Source: Aquificota bacterium
GTDB lineage: Bacteria > Aquificota > Aquificia > Aquificales > Hydrogenothermaceae
Length of the DNA stretch: 12,389 nucleotides
Assembly: GCA_013153295.1 (NCBI GenBank)
Contig: JAADEV010000037.1
Coordinates: 1 to 12,389 of the forward strand
Direction of reading: 5' to 3'
A program made the translations under genes and the position numbers. Below the pieces are notes generated by a model. That model worked only from the letters and a program-made list of their open reading frames with translations, had not been told where the DNA came from and made no database searches. Below are positions 1 through 7,616 of the stretch, in pieces; positions within the stretch are counted from its first letter, which is position 1, and each line of letters starts with the position of its first letter.

Positions 1-1
1 G

Positions 2-115
2 GCAGGGACGGTATGTGGGTTGTGTAAATCTGTGGAAGATGACCCTAACGGAGAAAGGGAGATACATATTACAGAAATTCTTCAACAGGCAAAAGAAAAA
101 GGTTTATGCCCTTAA
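2..115 (+). CDS. C-terminal end of an unidentified protein with a CxxC motif (5' partial)
   Basis: An open frame enters from the left edge and runs 37 codons to TAA at 113-115. The visible tail has a CGLC pair near the window edge, an acidic stretch (EDDPNGERE), a short likely helix and a final GLCP. The spacing of CxxC, DD and GLCP recalls the Cys-containing tail of some PAS/GAF sensor proteins (CxxCKxIRDD...GxCPxC), although the last Cys of that pattern is absent here. This resemblance is weak, and I do not assign a function. The frame is supported by its lack of stops and by a promoter-like gap after it. It could also be a chance open frame, because only 114 bases are visible. Confidence 0.5.
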   Translation, partial: AGTVCGLCKSVEDDPNGEREIHITEILQQAKEKGLCP

Positions 116-124
116 AAGCCCTTA
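108..124 (+). repeat. Direct repeat GCCCTTA x2 at 10-bp period
   Basis: GCCCTTA occurs at 108-114 and again at 118-124, separated by AAA, so the two copies lie one helical turn apart. The pair covers the stop codon of the upstream gene and sits about 22 bp before the TATAAT box at 147-152. That is where a regulator could bind to the same DNA face. The first copy is partly coding, so coincidence is possible. Confidence 0.4.
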
Positions 125-146
125 CCTAACCTACCCTAAAATCCGA

Positions 147-152
147 TATAAT
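147..152 (+). promoter_or_regulatory. Probable promoter -10 box (TATAAT) for the NlpC/P60-hslV-priA unit
   Basis: A perfect TATAAT lies in the 77-bp gap before the NlpC/P60 gene and would place the transcript start near 159, about 34 bases before the ATG. No good -35 hexamer is visible at normal spacing; the best candidate around 122-127 matches TTGACA at only three positions. The location makes a real promoter likely, but AT-rich DNA can give this hexamer by chance. Confidence 0.5.
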
Positions 153-192
153 TGATAGGAAAAACAACTGATAAGTAGAGGGAAAGGAAGAG

Positions 193-729
193 ATGGTAAA
201 AGCTGGTATTTTTGCGGTTTTACTTGCAACAGCTGTAGCCTTTGCAAATGAGACAGAAATACTAAATAACTCAGTTTTTAAACAGAAATACAGGGCTGTA
301 ATGTCAGATGATGGGGTGCCTTTCCCCAGCTTCCAAAAAAGTATAGTAGACCTATCAATTGGGTTTTTAGGGACAACCTACAGGTTTGGAGGTAGTAGTT
401 TCTGGGAGGTGGACTGTTCTTCCTTTGTCCAAAAGGTTTTTAGAATGGCAGGGGTAGACCTACCGAGGACTGCAAGGTATCAGGCACAGTTTGGTGTCCC
501 TATTACAAGGGAAGAATTAAAGCCCGGAGATTTACTATTCTTCAGGACTTACGCCAGATACCCTTCCCATGTGGGAATATACATAGGGGAGGGGAAGATG
601 ATACACGCATCTTCCTCAAAGAAAAGGGTAATAGTATCAAGGGTTGATAACGCCTACTTCCTGAAAAGATTTCTGTTTGCAAAAAGGATTTTCCTTTACA
701 ACCCAGAGGAGATAGTTGATGAAAAGTAG
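193..729 (+). CDS. Secreted NlpC/P60-family cell-wall hydrolase
   Basis: This 178-residue protein is probably a peptidoglycan endopeptidase that cuts peptide stems in the periplasm. Residues 1-18 form a short hydrophobic signal peptide ([11 protein letters not shown], likely cut near ANE). The NlpC/P60 domain spans about 47-170. The nucleophile is Cys75 in the DCSSF motif, the catalytic His is His126 in PSHVGIY, and His138 in MIHAS is the likely third polar residue. The LKPGDLLFF strand before His126 is typical. There are no SH3 or LysM anchoring domains, so it is a minimal, free-standing enzyme. An AAAGGA sequence at 183-188 serves as ribosome site for the ATG. Its 3' end overlaps the start of hslV by 11 bases, so the two are probably co-transcribed. 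The family call is strong; the exact bond cleaved is not shown. Confidence 0.9.
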   Translation: MVKAGIFAVLLATAVAFANETEILNNSVFKQKYRAVMSDDGVPFPSFQKSIVDLSIGFLGTTYRFGGSSFWEVDCSSFVQKVFRMAGVDLPRTARYQAQFGVPITREELKPGDLLFFRTYARYPSHVGIYIGEGKMIHASSSKKRVIVSRVDNAYFLKRFLFAKRIFLYNPEEIVDEK

Positions 730-1249
730 AAGCACCACAATACTGGTTGTTAGAAAAGATGGAAAAACTGTTATAGCAGGGGACGGACAGATAACCCTTG
801 GACACAGTGTTATGAAGGCAACAGCCAACAAAATTAGAAAACTACACGATGGGAAAGTGGTTGTAGGTTTTGCAGGTTCAGCGGCAGATGGACTTGCCCT
901 TATGGAAAGGCTTGAGGAAAAGCTAAACAAACACAGGGGCAACCTGTTAAGGGCGGCAGTTGAGTTGGCAAAGGACTGGCGGACAGACAGGTATTTAAGG
1001 AGGCTTGAGGCTGTTTTAATAGCCGCAGATAAAGAAAAAATGTTCCTTATATCAGGGAACGGAGATGTGATAGAACCTGATGAACCTGTTTTAGCCACCG
1101 GTTCAGGTGGGGATTTTGCCCGTTCAGCGGCGTTGGCACTATACAGGAACACAGACCTTTCTGCAAGGGAGATAGTGGAAAAATCTATGGCTATAGCCTC
1201 CCAGATATGTATATACACCAACGAAAACTGGACTATTGAAGAGTTGTGA
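719..1249 (+). CDS. hslV: ATP-dependent protease subunit HslV (ClpQ)
   Basis: HslV is the proteasome-like peptidase that forms a double-hexamer ring in the cytoplasm and degrades proteins fed to it by the HslU ATPase. The product from the ATG at 719 is 176 residues, normal for the family. It begins MKSRS followed by TTIL. Family members expose the first Thr of this TT as the N-terminal nucleophile, here Thr6. GDGQITLG (about 21-28), Lys33 in VMK and Lys38 in ANK match the conserved active-site Lys pattern, and GFAG follows near 50-53. A TTG at 716 is in frame, but AGAGGAG at 705-711 is better spaced (7 bases) from the ATG. The gene overlaps the NlpC/P60 gene by 11 bases and priA by 4 (GTGA). 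No hslU lies in the window, so the partner must be elsewhere. Confidence 0.95.
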   Translation: MKSRSTTILVVRKDGKTVIAGDGQITLGHSVMKATANKIRKLHDGKVVVGFAGSAADGLALMERLEEKLNKHRGNLLRAAVELAKDWRTDRYLRRLEAVLIAADKEKMFLISGNGDVIEPDEPVLATGSGGDFARSAALALYRNTDLSAREIVEKSMAIASQICIYTNENWTIEEL

Positions 1250-3279
1250 AAACAGACCTTGAGTATCTTGATGTAGGGATACCTATTCCCAATTTTAACC
1301 TTTTTACATACTCTTTCCCGAAAAAAGCCCTACCAAAAGACCCAATAGGAAGGAGGGTTTTAGTTCCCTTTAGAAACACAAAGCTAATCGGTATTGTTTT
1401 TCAAAAAACCCCTTCTGCAAAAGACAAAGGAGATATAAAACAGATAGAAGCCTTTCCAGACAAAGCCCCCCTTTTTGATACAGACCACCTAAAACTGATA
1501 CAGAATATCTCCGAGTATTATGTTTCCCCTGTAGGGATAACAGCGTATAACATACTACCTGAAGGGTTAAGATGGAAATTTAACAGAAAAACAGGTAGAT
1601 GGGTAATACCATCTAAACTGGATAACAGGGTTTTTGAACCTACAACCTATCAGATACCCTCAGGGTTAACAGAGAAGATGAAAGCCCTTTTATGGGCTTT
1701 GGTTGAAAGGGAGGAGTTAACCCTATCCCAAATAAAAGAGATGGGTTTCTCACAATCAACCTTAAACGCATTATTAAAAAAAGGATTAATAAGGGAAAAG
1801 TATCCCCTTTCCACATTAACACAACCGAAATTAGACCTACAACTTACACCGAAACCTACAGAAAGAAAGGGAATATACATAACCCCCTTTTTGCCACACA
1901 GGGAAAGGCTGAAAATCCTATCCTCAGCTATTGGTGAAAACCTACAAAGGGGTAGAAGTAGTTTAATAGTCCTACCGTCTATAGCCTCAATACAGGAATT
2001 ACACCAGTATTTTAAATGGCAGTTTAAAGACAGGGTTGTGGTATACGCAGACACCCTTTTAGAGGAGGAAAAGATAAACCTATGGTTTCAGCTTAAAGAA
2101 AAATCCCCATTTGTAGTCCTTGCAACCCACCTTGCCCTTTTTATACCTATAAAAAATTTAGGATTAATAGCCGTAGAAGAGGAATACTCCCAAACTTACA
2201 AAAACTTACGAACACCAAGGTATGATACCAGAAGGGTAGCATTTGAAATACTAAAGATAAAAAAGGATATACAGCTGATACTTGGGGCGGGGGTGGTATC
2301 AACAGAAACCTACTACCTGTTGGCAACAAAAAGGGCTAAACCAACTGTAAAAACATTAAAAAGGAACAGAAAAACAGAGATTACACTTAGGAAGTTTGAC
2401 TTTAAAAATATTGTAGAAAAGGGACTTTTAAGGTTAATGGAAAACAGAAAAAAAAGTTTTTTAGTTATAACAAACAAAAAGGGCTACTCCCGACTACTTT
2501 ACTGTGAAAGGTGTGAAGAAGATATAAAATGTGAAAGGTGTGATATACCCCTTAAAGTGATGAAGGGAAAAGAACTCTTTTTACAGTGTGAACTTTGCGG
2601 TAAAAGATACAACCCCATAAAACACTGCCCCAAATGTGAAACCCCCCTTTCACAGGTTGGATTTGGTTCACAGAAGGTTTTAGAGATACTAAAGGGCTTT
2701 TTCGGCGATGATGTGGCACCTTTAGAGGAAGGGAGAAAAAGGATAAATGTAGTCTCCTCGCTGTTTTCCAAAGACCTTACAACCCCAGAGTATAACTATG
2801 TGGTAAATATATACCCTGATTTCCAGCTTTTTATACACGATTTTAAAAGTAATGAAAGTTTTTTCAGAAGTGTTTATCTACCATTCTTTAAGGCAAAGGA
2901 GGGATACATACTTTACACAAACCAGCCAAAAACAGTAGAGCCTATAAAAGCATTACTTGAGAATAATCCCCATATTTTTTACAAAAAGGAGCTTGAAAAC
3001 AGAAAAAACGGAGGCTTACCACCATACCATAGACTTGTAATACTAACATTTGAAGGGAAAGGGCTTACACTGGAAAAAGTGGAGGAGCTTTTTAACAGTT
3101 TTAAAAAAGGGTTTACACATCTTGATTACGAGGGGATATTTTACGCATTCCATACAAAAATCAGGGATAGGAACAGGTATCAAGTGATACTAAGGGATTT
3201 TAAAGACAGGGAGAAACTTAAAGGGCTTTACCTTACCTGTAAAAGGAAAAACATAAAACTTACCATAGAAGTTTTGTAG
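1246..3279 (+). CDS. priA: PriA-like primosomal protein N' without recognisable helicase motifs
   Basis: PriA recognises stalled replication forks and starts reassembly of the replisome. This 677-residue protein has the N-terminal 3'-DNA-binding domain (GRRVLVPF at 35-42, YYVSPVG at 91-97, ILPEG at 103-107) and a winged-helix region (about 140-190). The zinc module has eight Cys in four pairs (420/423, 429/432, 448/451, 461/464), followed by GFGSQKVLE. The LPPYHRLV of the C-terminal domain (about 591-598) is also kept. The helicase lobes still align by context ([15 protein letters not shown], 292-306), but the motifs are gone: the Walker A site is TPFLPHRER (213-221), DEEH is EEEY (311-314), GSATP is GAGVV, and there is no GRAGR. 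It therefore probably binds DNA and partners without unwinding. The GTG start overlaps the hslV stop and its ribosome site is weak. The frame is intact, so this is not a pseudogene. Confidence 0.88.
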   Translation: MKTDLEYLDVGIPIPNFNLFTYSFPKKALPKDPIGRRVLVPFRNTKLIGIVFQKTPSAKDKGDIKQIEAFPDKAPLFDTDHLKLIQNISEYYVSPVGITAYNILPEGLRWKFNRKTGRWVIPSKLDNRVFEPTTYQIPSGLTEKMKALLWALVEREELTLSQIKEMGFSQSTLNALLKKGLIREKYPLSTLTQPKLDLQLTPKPTERKGIYITPFLPHRERLKILSSAIGENLQRGRSSLIVLPSIASIQELHQYFKWQFKDRVVVYADTLLEEEKINLWFQLKEKSPFVVLATHLALFIPIKNLGLIAVEEEYSQTYKNLRTPRYDTRRVAFEILKIKKDIQLILGAGVVSTETYYLLATKRAKPTVKTLKRNRKTEITLRKFDFKNIVEKGLLRLMENRKKSFLVITNKKGYSRLLYCERCEEDIKCERCDIPLKVMKGKELFLQCELCGKRYNPIKHCPKCETPLSQVGFGSQKVLEILKGFFGDDVAPLEEGRKRINVVSSLFSKDLTTPEYNYVVNIYPDFQLFIHDFKSNESFFRSVYLPFFKAKEGYILYTNQPKTVEPIKALLENNPHIFYKKELENRKNGGLPPYHRLVILTFEGKGLTLEKVEELFNSFKKGFTHLDYEGIFYAFHTKIRDRNRYQVILRDFKDREKLKGLYLTCKRKNIKLTIEVL

Positions 3280-3295
3280 AGCAGTTGGTTTTAGT

Positions 3296-3301
3296 TATAA
3301 T
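3296..3301 (+). promoter_or_regulatory. Probable promoter -10 box (TATAAT) for the aldolase gene
   Basis: A perfect TATAAT lies 17 bases after the priA stop and 34 bases before the aldolase ATG, predicting transcription from about 3308. A -35 element would fall on the last codons of priA; TTGTAG at 3274-3279 matches TTGACA only in its first three bases. The distance from -10 box to start codon is nearly the same as at the NlpC/P60 promoter, which adds support. Confidence 0.5.
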
Positions 3302-3323
3302 TTTGTTTTGGAAATAAAACAAA
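3302..3323 (+). promoter_or_regulatory. Perfect 8-bp inverted repeat spanning the predicted transcription start
   Basis: TTTGTTTT (3302-3309) and AAAACAAA (3316-3323) are exact reverse complements around a 6-base centre, GGAAAT. The repeat starts right after the -10 box and ends at the ribosome site. It could be an operator for a dimeric repressor or a weak hairpin in the 5' leader. The arms are almost all A/T, so an RNA hairpin would be unstable at high temperature, which favours a DNA site. Function is inferred. Confidence 0.4.
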
Positions 3324-3335
3324 GGGGGTGTTTTT

Positions 3336-4715
3336 ATGCCAAGGATTGCAAAAACAGAAGAGGAGCTAAAAAGTATAGTCCACTCTGCAGTTAACTGTGA
3401 AGAAAACGGACAAATATCCATAGCAGACGAAAAAAAGCTAAGGGAAGAGGTTATAGACGATTTAATCTATACAGCTGTTTTTTCTGAAAATGAAAAACTA
3501 AAGGAGATGGCAAAGAAAGTAATAAGAAAGATAGCCAATGAGTATGGGGCTATACCATCGTCTATACACGATTTTTATATGGCAATGGGCAGGGGAGAGG
3601 TTGATAACCTTACAGTCCCAGCTGTTAACATCAGGGGTATGACCTACGATGTTGCCCGTCAGATGTTTAAAGTGGCAAACAAACACAACATAGGGGCTTT
3701 AATATTTGAGATAGCCAAGTCTGAGATAGGATACACAGACCAAAGACCATCAGAATACGCCGCCTGCGTCCTTGCCGCCGCAATAAAGGAAGGGTTTAAA
3801 GGACCGGTGTTTATACAGGGAGACCACTTCCAGTTTAACGCAAAAAAATACGCAGAAAACCCTGAAAAGGAGCTACAGTCTATAAAAGAGCTTACAAAGG
3901 AAGCTATACAGTCAGGCTTTTACAACATAGATATAGACCCTTCAACGCTGGTTGATTACTCAAAACCAACACTAAAAGAACAGCAGTATCACAACTACAT
4001 AAACACTGCAAAGATGACAGAGTATATTAGAAGTATAGAACCTGAAGGGATTACCGTATCTGTAGGGGCTGAGATAGGGCATATCGGAGGTAAAAACTCA
4101 ACTGTAGAAGAGTTTGAGGCGTTTATGGAAGGCTATCTTGAAAATCTACCTGAAGGAATGGCAGGTATATCCAAAATGTCCGTTCAAACAGGAACAGAAC
4201 ACGGGGGAATACCACTTCCAGACGGTAGTATTGCAGATGTAAAACTGGACTTTAATGTGTTAAAGGATATTGGTAAAGTAGCAAGGGAGAAATACGGACT
4301 TGGGGGAACTGTCCAACACGGAGCATCTACACTACCAGACGAGCTTTTTGACAAGTTTCCAGAGAGCAACTGCTGTGAGATACACCTTGCCACAGGTTTC
4401 CAAAATATAATGTATGACCTAATACCTGAGGATTTTAAACAGGAGATTTACAACTGGTTAAAGGAAAACCTTAAAAACGAATGGAAGGAAGGTTGGACAG
4501 AGGAGCAGTTTATATACAAAACAAGGAAAAAGGGCTTTGCACCTTTCAAATACCAGTGGTGGACTTTAGATAAGGAGTATAAAGACAGGATAATGGAAGC
4601 CCTTTACAACAAGTTTGAGTTTCTGTTTGGTAAGCTAAATGTGTTTAACACAAAGGATTTAGTAAACAAATATGTAAAACCTGTTAAAGTTCCATACGGA
4701 GAGCTTAAAGGATAG
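3336..4715 (+). CDS. Class II (zinc) fructose-bisphosphate aldolase family protein, long divergent form
   Basis: Class II aldolases interconvert fructose 1,6-bisphosphate with dihydroxyacetone phosphate and glyceraldehyde 3-phosphate in glycolysis and gluconeogenesis; relatives act on tagatose bisphosphate. The barrel covers about residues 85-360. Asp163-His164 (QGDH) matches the catalytic Asp and first zinc His. Glu246 lies in GAEIGHIGG, matching the ELGxTGG segment. His289 (TEHGG) and His328 (VQHGAS) match the other zinc ligands. At 459 residues it is about 100 longer than the E. coli enzyme, with an acidic, helical N-terminal extension of about 85 residues that I cannot match to a known domain. 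AAGGGGGTG at 3322-3330 is a strong ribosome site 5 bases before the ATG. It appears to be a single-gene transcript, with its own -10 box before and a hairpin after. The family is clear; the substrate is likely fructose bisphosphate but not proven. Confidence 0.85.
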   Translation: MPRIAKTEEELKSIVHSAVNCEENGQISIADEKKLREEVIDDLIYTAVFSENEKLKEMAKKVIRKIANEYGAIPSSIHDFYMAMGRGEVDNLTVPAVNIRGMTYDVARQMFKVANKHNIGALIFEIAKSEIGYTDQRPSEYAACVLAAAIKEGFKGPVFIQGDHFQFNAKKYAENPEKELQSIKELTKEAIQSGFYNIDIDPSTLVDYSKPTLKEQQYHNYINTAKMTEYIRSIEPEGITVSVGAEIGHIGGKNSTVEEFEAFMEGYLENLPEGMAGISKMSVQTGTEHGGIPLPDGSIADVKLDFNVLKDIGKVAREKYGLGGTVQHGASTLPDELFDKFPESNCCEIHLATGFQNIMYDLIPEDFKQEIYNWLKENLKNEWKEGWTEEQFIYKTRKKGFAPFKYQWWTLDKEYKDRIMEALYNKFEFLFGKLNVFNTKDLVNKYVKPVKVPYGELKG

Positions 4716-4722
4716 TATTTTT

Positions 4723-4743
4723 AGGGGGGATACCCCCCCTTTT
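4723..4743 (+). terminator. Short G/C hairpin with T run after the aldolase gene
   Basis: AGGGGGG (4723-4729) pairs with CCCCCCT (4734-4740) around ATAC, giving a 7-bp stem with six G-C pairs. TTTT follows, then CCC. It begins 8 bases after the aldolase stop. The T run is short, so termination may be partial, allowing read-through into the next gene 19 bases on. No separate promoter for the downstream genes is obvious. Confidence 0.5.
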
Positions 4744-4761
4744 CCCATAAAAGGAGTTAAA

Positions 4762-5274
4762 ATGTCCCAGCTTGATAAACAGATAAACGCAATAAAAGAG
4801 ATATACAACCAGTTAAAGAAGGCAAAATCAAAAATACTACCTGTTATTGTAGGTAAGTTTGCCTTAACAGTGTATACACAAGGTATGTATCCTGCAGGGA
4901 ATATCTCACTACTGTTTCCAGATTTACAACTTTTAACACAGGTTTTAAAGGATTTAGGCTACCAACAGATGGGTGATTACTGGGTTAAAGATGATATAGC
5001 AGTAGAGGTAAGTAAAAAGTTTGAGCTTATACCATTTGGACAGTTTAACCAGATAGAGGTAGACGGCTTTGTAATAAATGTTATCTCTCTGGAAGACCTG
5101 CTTGTTGATATGATGGAACAGTGTGTAGAAGGTGATGAAACAGTCTGCCAGCTTATACAGATGCTAATAAAATCCTACTACCCTGCTATAGATTTCCACC
5201 ATATATTCCAAAACTTAAAAGACAAAAGATACCTGATAAAATTCAGACAGTTTCAAAAAGAGGCTAAAAGTTAG
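4762..5274 (+). CDS. Nucleotidyltransferase-fold protein with degenerate active site
   Basis: This is a 170-residue cytoplasmic protein with no signal or membrane segment. Its layout resembles small nucleotidyltransferase-like proteins (DUF6036/AbiEii-like type): the region VIVGKFALTVYTQGMYP (28-44) sits where those have GGxAxxxYTxGxY, LLFPD (50-54) follows, and ISLEDLLVDMM (108-118) matches the spEdLixdrL helix. A helical C-terminal part contains Asp125 and Asp144 at the expected places. However, the metal-binding DxD is replaced by Asn47-x-Ser49, and the second Gly of the GG pair is Lys32. If the fold is right, catalysis is probably lost and the protein may serve a binding role. AAGGAG at 4751-4756 is its ribosome site. 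recN begins 7 bases after its stop, so the two are likely co-transcribed. The gene reading is secure; the fold is moderately sure. Confidence 0.75.
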   Translation: MSQLDKQINAIKEIYNQLKKAKSKILPVIVGKFALTVYTQGMYPAGNISLLFPDLQLLTQVLKDLGYQQMGDYWVKDDIAVEVSKKFELIPFGQFNQIEVDGFVINVISLEDLLVDMMEQCVEGDETVCQLIQMLIKSYYPAIDFHHIFQNLKDKRYLIKFRQFQKEAKS

Positions 5275-5281
5275 GAGGAAG

Positions 5282-6865
5282 ATGCTTTTTACCGTTAATA
5301 TAGGAAAGTTTTTATACCTGAAGGATATAGAGTTAACCTTCAGCCCAAAACTAAATGTGTTCACAGGTGAAACAGGGGTTGGAAAATCCCTGATAATAGA
5401 CGCAATATCCTTTGTTTTAGGGAAAAAGGGAAAGTATCAAGAGGGGGATTTTGTAGAGATACAGTTTGAAGATGTGGATAACAGCTTTGCAGAGGAAGGG
5501 ACACTTATACTTGCAAGGCAGGTAAAAAACGGAAAAAACATATACTTTATAAACGGGAAGAAAGCTACACTATCATCTGTAAAAGAGGCATCACAGGGGA
5601 TAATCTCAATCCACGGACAGGGACAGCAACAAACCCTGTTTAACAAAAAGATGCACCTAAAACTACTTGACCAGTATGCAGGTATACAGGCGGTTTTACA
5701 GGATTATCAGAAGCTATACAACAGATACAGGGAACTGGTGGACAGATACAACCGAATAAATCAGGAACAGTCTGAAAGACTTAGGGAGTTGGATATACTT
5801 AGATACCAGCTTGAAGAGTTAAAAGGGGCAGAACTGAAAAAAGGTGAAAAGGAAAGGTTAGAGGAGAGATACAGATACCTGTCCCAGATAGAAGAAATAA
5901 AAGAAGCGGTATCCACAGCATCAGCCCTCCTCTCAGAGGAGGAAGACAGCGTTTTAGACAAGCTGTCCTTTGTTATAAAAAGCCTACAAAAGGTTTCCCA
6001 GCACAGTAAAGAGTTGCAGAACACAGTCTCTATACTTGAAGAGGCAAAAGCCCTAATACAGGAAGGTTATTACTCCCTTGATACCGTTGATACAGAGATG
6101 GAAGAAGAAGATATAAACCAGATAGAAGAGAGGCTTAACCTGATAAACCGCCTTGAGATGAAATACAACACAGACGAAGAAGGGCTTTTAGACCTTATAA
6201 AACAGTTTGAAGAAAGGATAGAATACTTAGAAAGCCTTGAGTTTAAACTACCGCAGATACAGAAAGAGATAGACCAACTAAAACCCCAAATAGAAAAGTT
6301 GGCAGATGAAATATCACAAAAAAGGAAGGAGGCTGGGGAAAGGCTACAAAGGGAGGTGGAAGCCCACCTTAAGGAGTTAGCTATGCCTGAAGCAAGGTTT
6401 AAAGTGAATATAAAAGAAAAGCCCCTTGACCATACAGGTAAAGATGATGTTGAGTTTCTGTTCTCAGCAAACAAAGGGTTTAGTGTAGCACCACTTGAAG
6501 AGGTTGCCTCAGGTGGGGAAATATCAAGGCTGTCCCTTGCCTTAAAACTGGTTGTAGGTAGCGATGTGGACTGTATGATTTTTGATGAGATAGACACTGG
6601 AATAGGGGGAAAAACAGCTAACATAATGGCAGAGAAGCTAAAAAAACTGTCAGAAAAGTATCAGGTTATACTAATAACCCACCTACCACAGATAGCCGCA
6701 GTCTCAGATAAGCATTTTTATGTGGAAAAGCTGTTTACACAGGACACCACAACAGCCACAGTAAAAGAGTTGTCCCCTGAAGAAAAGGTAAAAGAGATTG
6801 CCAGAATGCTGTCTGGAAAGGTTGACCAACACAGTATTAAACTGGCTCAACAGATGATAGGGTAA
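5282..6865 (+). CDS. recN: DNA repair protein RecN
   Basis: RecN is an SMC-like ATPase that acts early in double-strand break repair, tethering DNA ends for recombination. The 527-residue product is close to the usual 550. It has a Walker A at GETGVGKS (29-36), the HGQGQQQTL segment (111-119) typical of RecN, and a long charged coiled-coil region (about 130-365) in two halves. The ABC signature ASGGEISRL is at 409-417, Walker B MIFDEIDTGIGG at 432-443, and the switch His in THLPQIAA at 466-473. All ATPase elements are intact. AGGAGG (5273-5278) overlaps the upstream stop codon and lies 3 bases before the ATG, so translation may be coupled to the preceding gene. The gene overlaps truA by one base (TAATG). 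Confidence 0.96.
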   Translation: MLFTVNIGKFLYLKDIELTFSPKLNVFTGETGVGKSLIIDAISFVLGKKGKYQEGDFVEIQFEDVDNSFAEEGTLILARQVKNGKNIYFINGKKATLSSVKEASQGIISIHGQGQQQTLFNKKMHLKLLDQYAGIQAVLQDYQKLYNRYRELVDRYNRINQEQSERLRELDILRYQLEELKGAELKKGEKERLEERYRYLSQIEEIKEAVSTASALLSEEEDSVLDKLSFVIKSLQKVSQHSKELQNTVSILEEAKALIQEGYYSLDTVDTEMEEEDINQIEERLNLINRLEMKYNTDEEGLLDLIKQFEERIEYLESLEFKLPQIQKEIDQLKPQIEKLADEISQKRKEAGERLQREVEAHLKELAMPEARFKVNIKEKPLDHTGKDDVEFLFSANKGFSVAPLEEVASGGEISRLSLALKLVVGSDVDCMIFDEIDTGIGGKTANIMAEKLKKLSEKYQVILITHLPQIAAVSDKHFYVEKLFTQDTTTATVKELSPEEKVKEIARMLSGKVDQHSIKLAQQMIG

Positions 6866-7602
6866 TGGAAAAAAAGAAATATAACTACAAGCTAACACTA
6901 AAGTATATAGGAACTAACTACTACGGTTGGCAGAAACAACCTAACAAGCCTACAATCCAACAGGTTATAGAAGACCTTTTACAGGTTCTTTTTAAAGAAA
7001 AAATAACCCTTGTAGCCTCAGGGAGGACAGACGCAGGTGTCCACGCCCTTGGACAGGTGGCAAACTTTAAAACATTAAGCTACAGAACACCTAAGGAGGT
7101 TTACAAATACCTTAACGCCTCCCTACCTAAGGATATAGCAGTGGTAAAGGTTGAAGAGGTTCCACTTTCATTTAACGCCAGATTTAGTGCAAAGGGTAAA
7201 ACATACTTTTACAGAATTTACACAAAACCAGACCCTTTCCTTTACAACTTCGGCTGGTATATAGCAAAAGAACTGGATATAAAAGCAATGGAAGAAGGTA
7301 TAGAACTGATAAAAAAATATAAAAAACTTAAAAGTTTTGCAAAAAAAGGTGATTACCTAAGGGAGGATATAGACCTTAGGGAACTTTATTTAAAATACGA
7401 TGGGGATATAATAGAGATATACATAACAGCCTCCCACTTTTTAAGGTATATGGTTAGAAAGATTGTGGGACATCTGGTAAGGGTTGGACATAGGAAGATG
7501 GATTTAAAAGAACTGGAGAGTATTATTCTACAAAACCAGCCAGACGCAGGGCTGTTTATAGCCCCACCACAGGGGTTATTCCTAAAAGAGGTATACTACT
7601 AA
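6865..7602 (+). CDS. truA: tRNA pseudouridine synthase A
   Basis: TruA converts uridines 38-40 in the tRNA anticodon stem to pseudouridine, which stabilises the anticodon arm. The protein has 245 residues, near the usual size. ASGRTDAGVHALGQV (51-65) is the signature, and Asp56 is the catalytic nucleophile. Other family segments include YxGWQKQPNKPTIQ (from Tyr20), SFNARFSAKGKTYFYRI in the middle, HFLRYMVRKIVGHL near the C-terminus, and a closing APPQGLFL. The start ATG shares its A with the recN stop (TAATG), so translation is likely coupled. It stands third in the unit with the nucleotidyltransferase-like gene and recN; I see no direct functional link to repair. Confidence 0.96.
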   Translation: MEKKKYNYKLTLKYIGTNYYGWQKQPNKPTIQQVIEDLLQVLFKEKITLVASGRTDAGVHALGQVANFKTLSYRTPKEVYKYLNASLPKDIAVVKVEEVPLSFNARFSAKGKTYFYRIYTKPDPFLYNFGWYIAKELDIKAMEEGIELIKKYKKLKSFAKKGDYLREDIDLRELYLKYDGDIIEIYITASHFLRYMVRKIVGHLVRVGHRKMDLKELESIILQNQPDAGLFIAPPQGLFLKEVYY

Positions 7603-7616
7603 AGGGGAGTAAAAAG

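Noticed and set aside
716..718. TTG as hslV start one codon before the ATG
   Set aside because: The ATG at 719 is better spaced from AGAGGAG and gives the usual short leader before the catalytic Thr.
637..1221. Long minus-strand open frame opposite hslV (about 194 codons)
   Set aside because: It lies wholly over hslV and the NlpC/P60 end, its protein is low-complexity Ser/Leu-rich with no motif, and the plus-strand genes are clearly recognised.
6070..6624. Long minus-strand open frame opposite recN (about 184 codons)
   Set aside because: Ser/Ile-rich mirror of the recN coiled-coil and ATPase codons; no family match and no ribosome site with supporting context.
7562..7575. CCCC...GGGG hairpin near the truA end as a terminator
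   Set aside because: Only 4 bp, inside the truA coding region, and without a T run on either strand.
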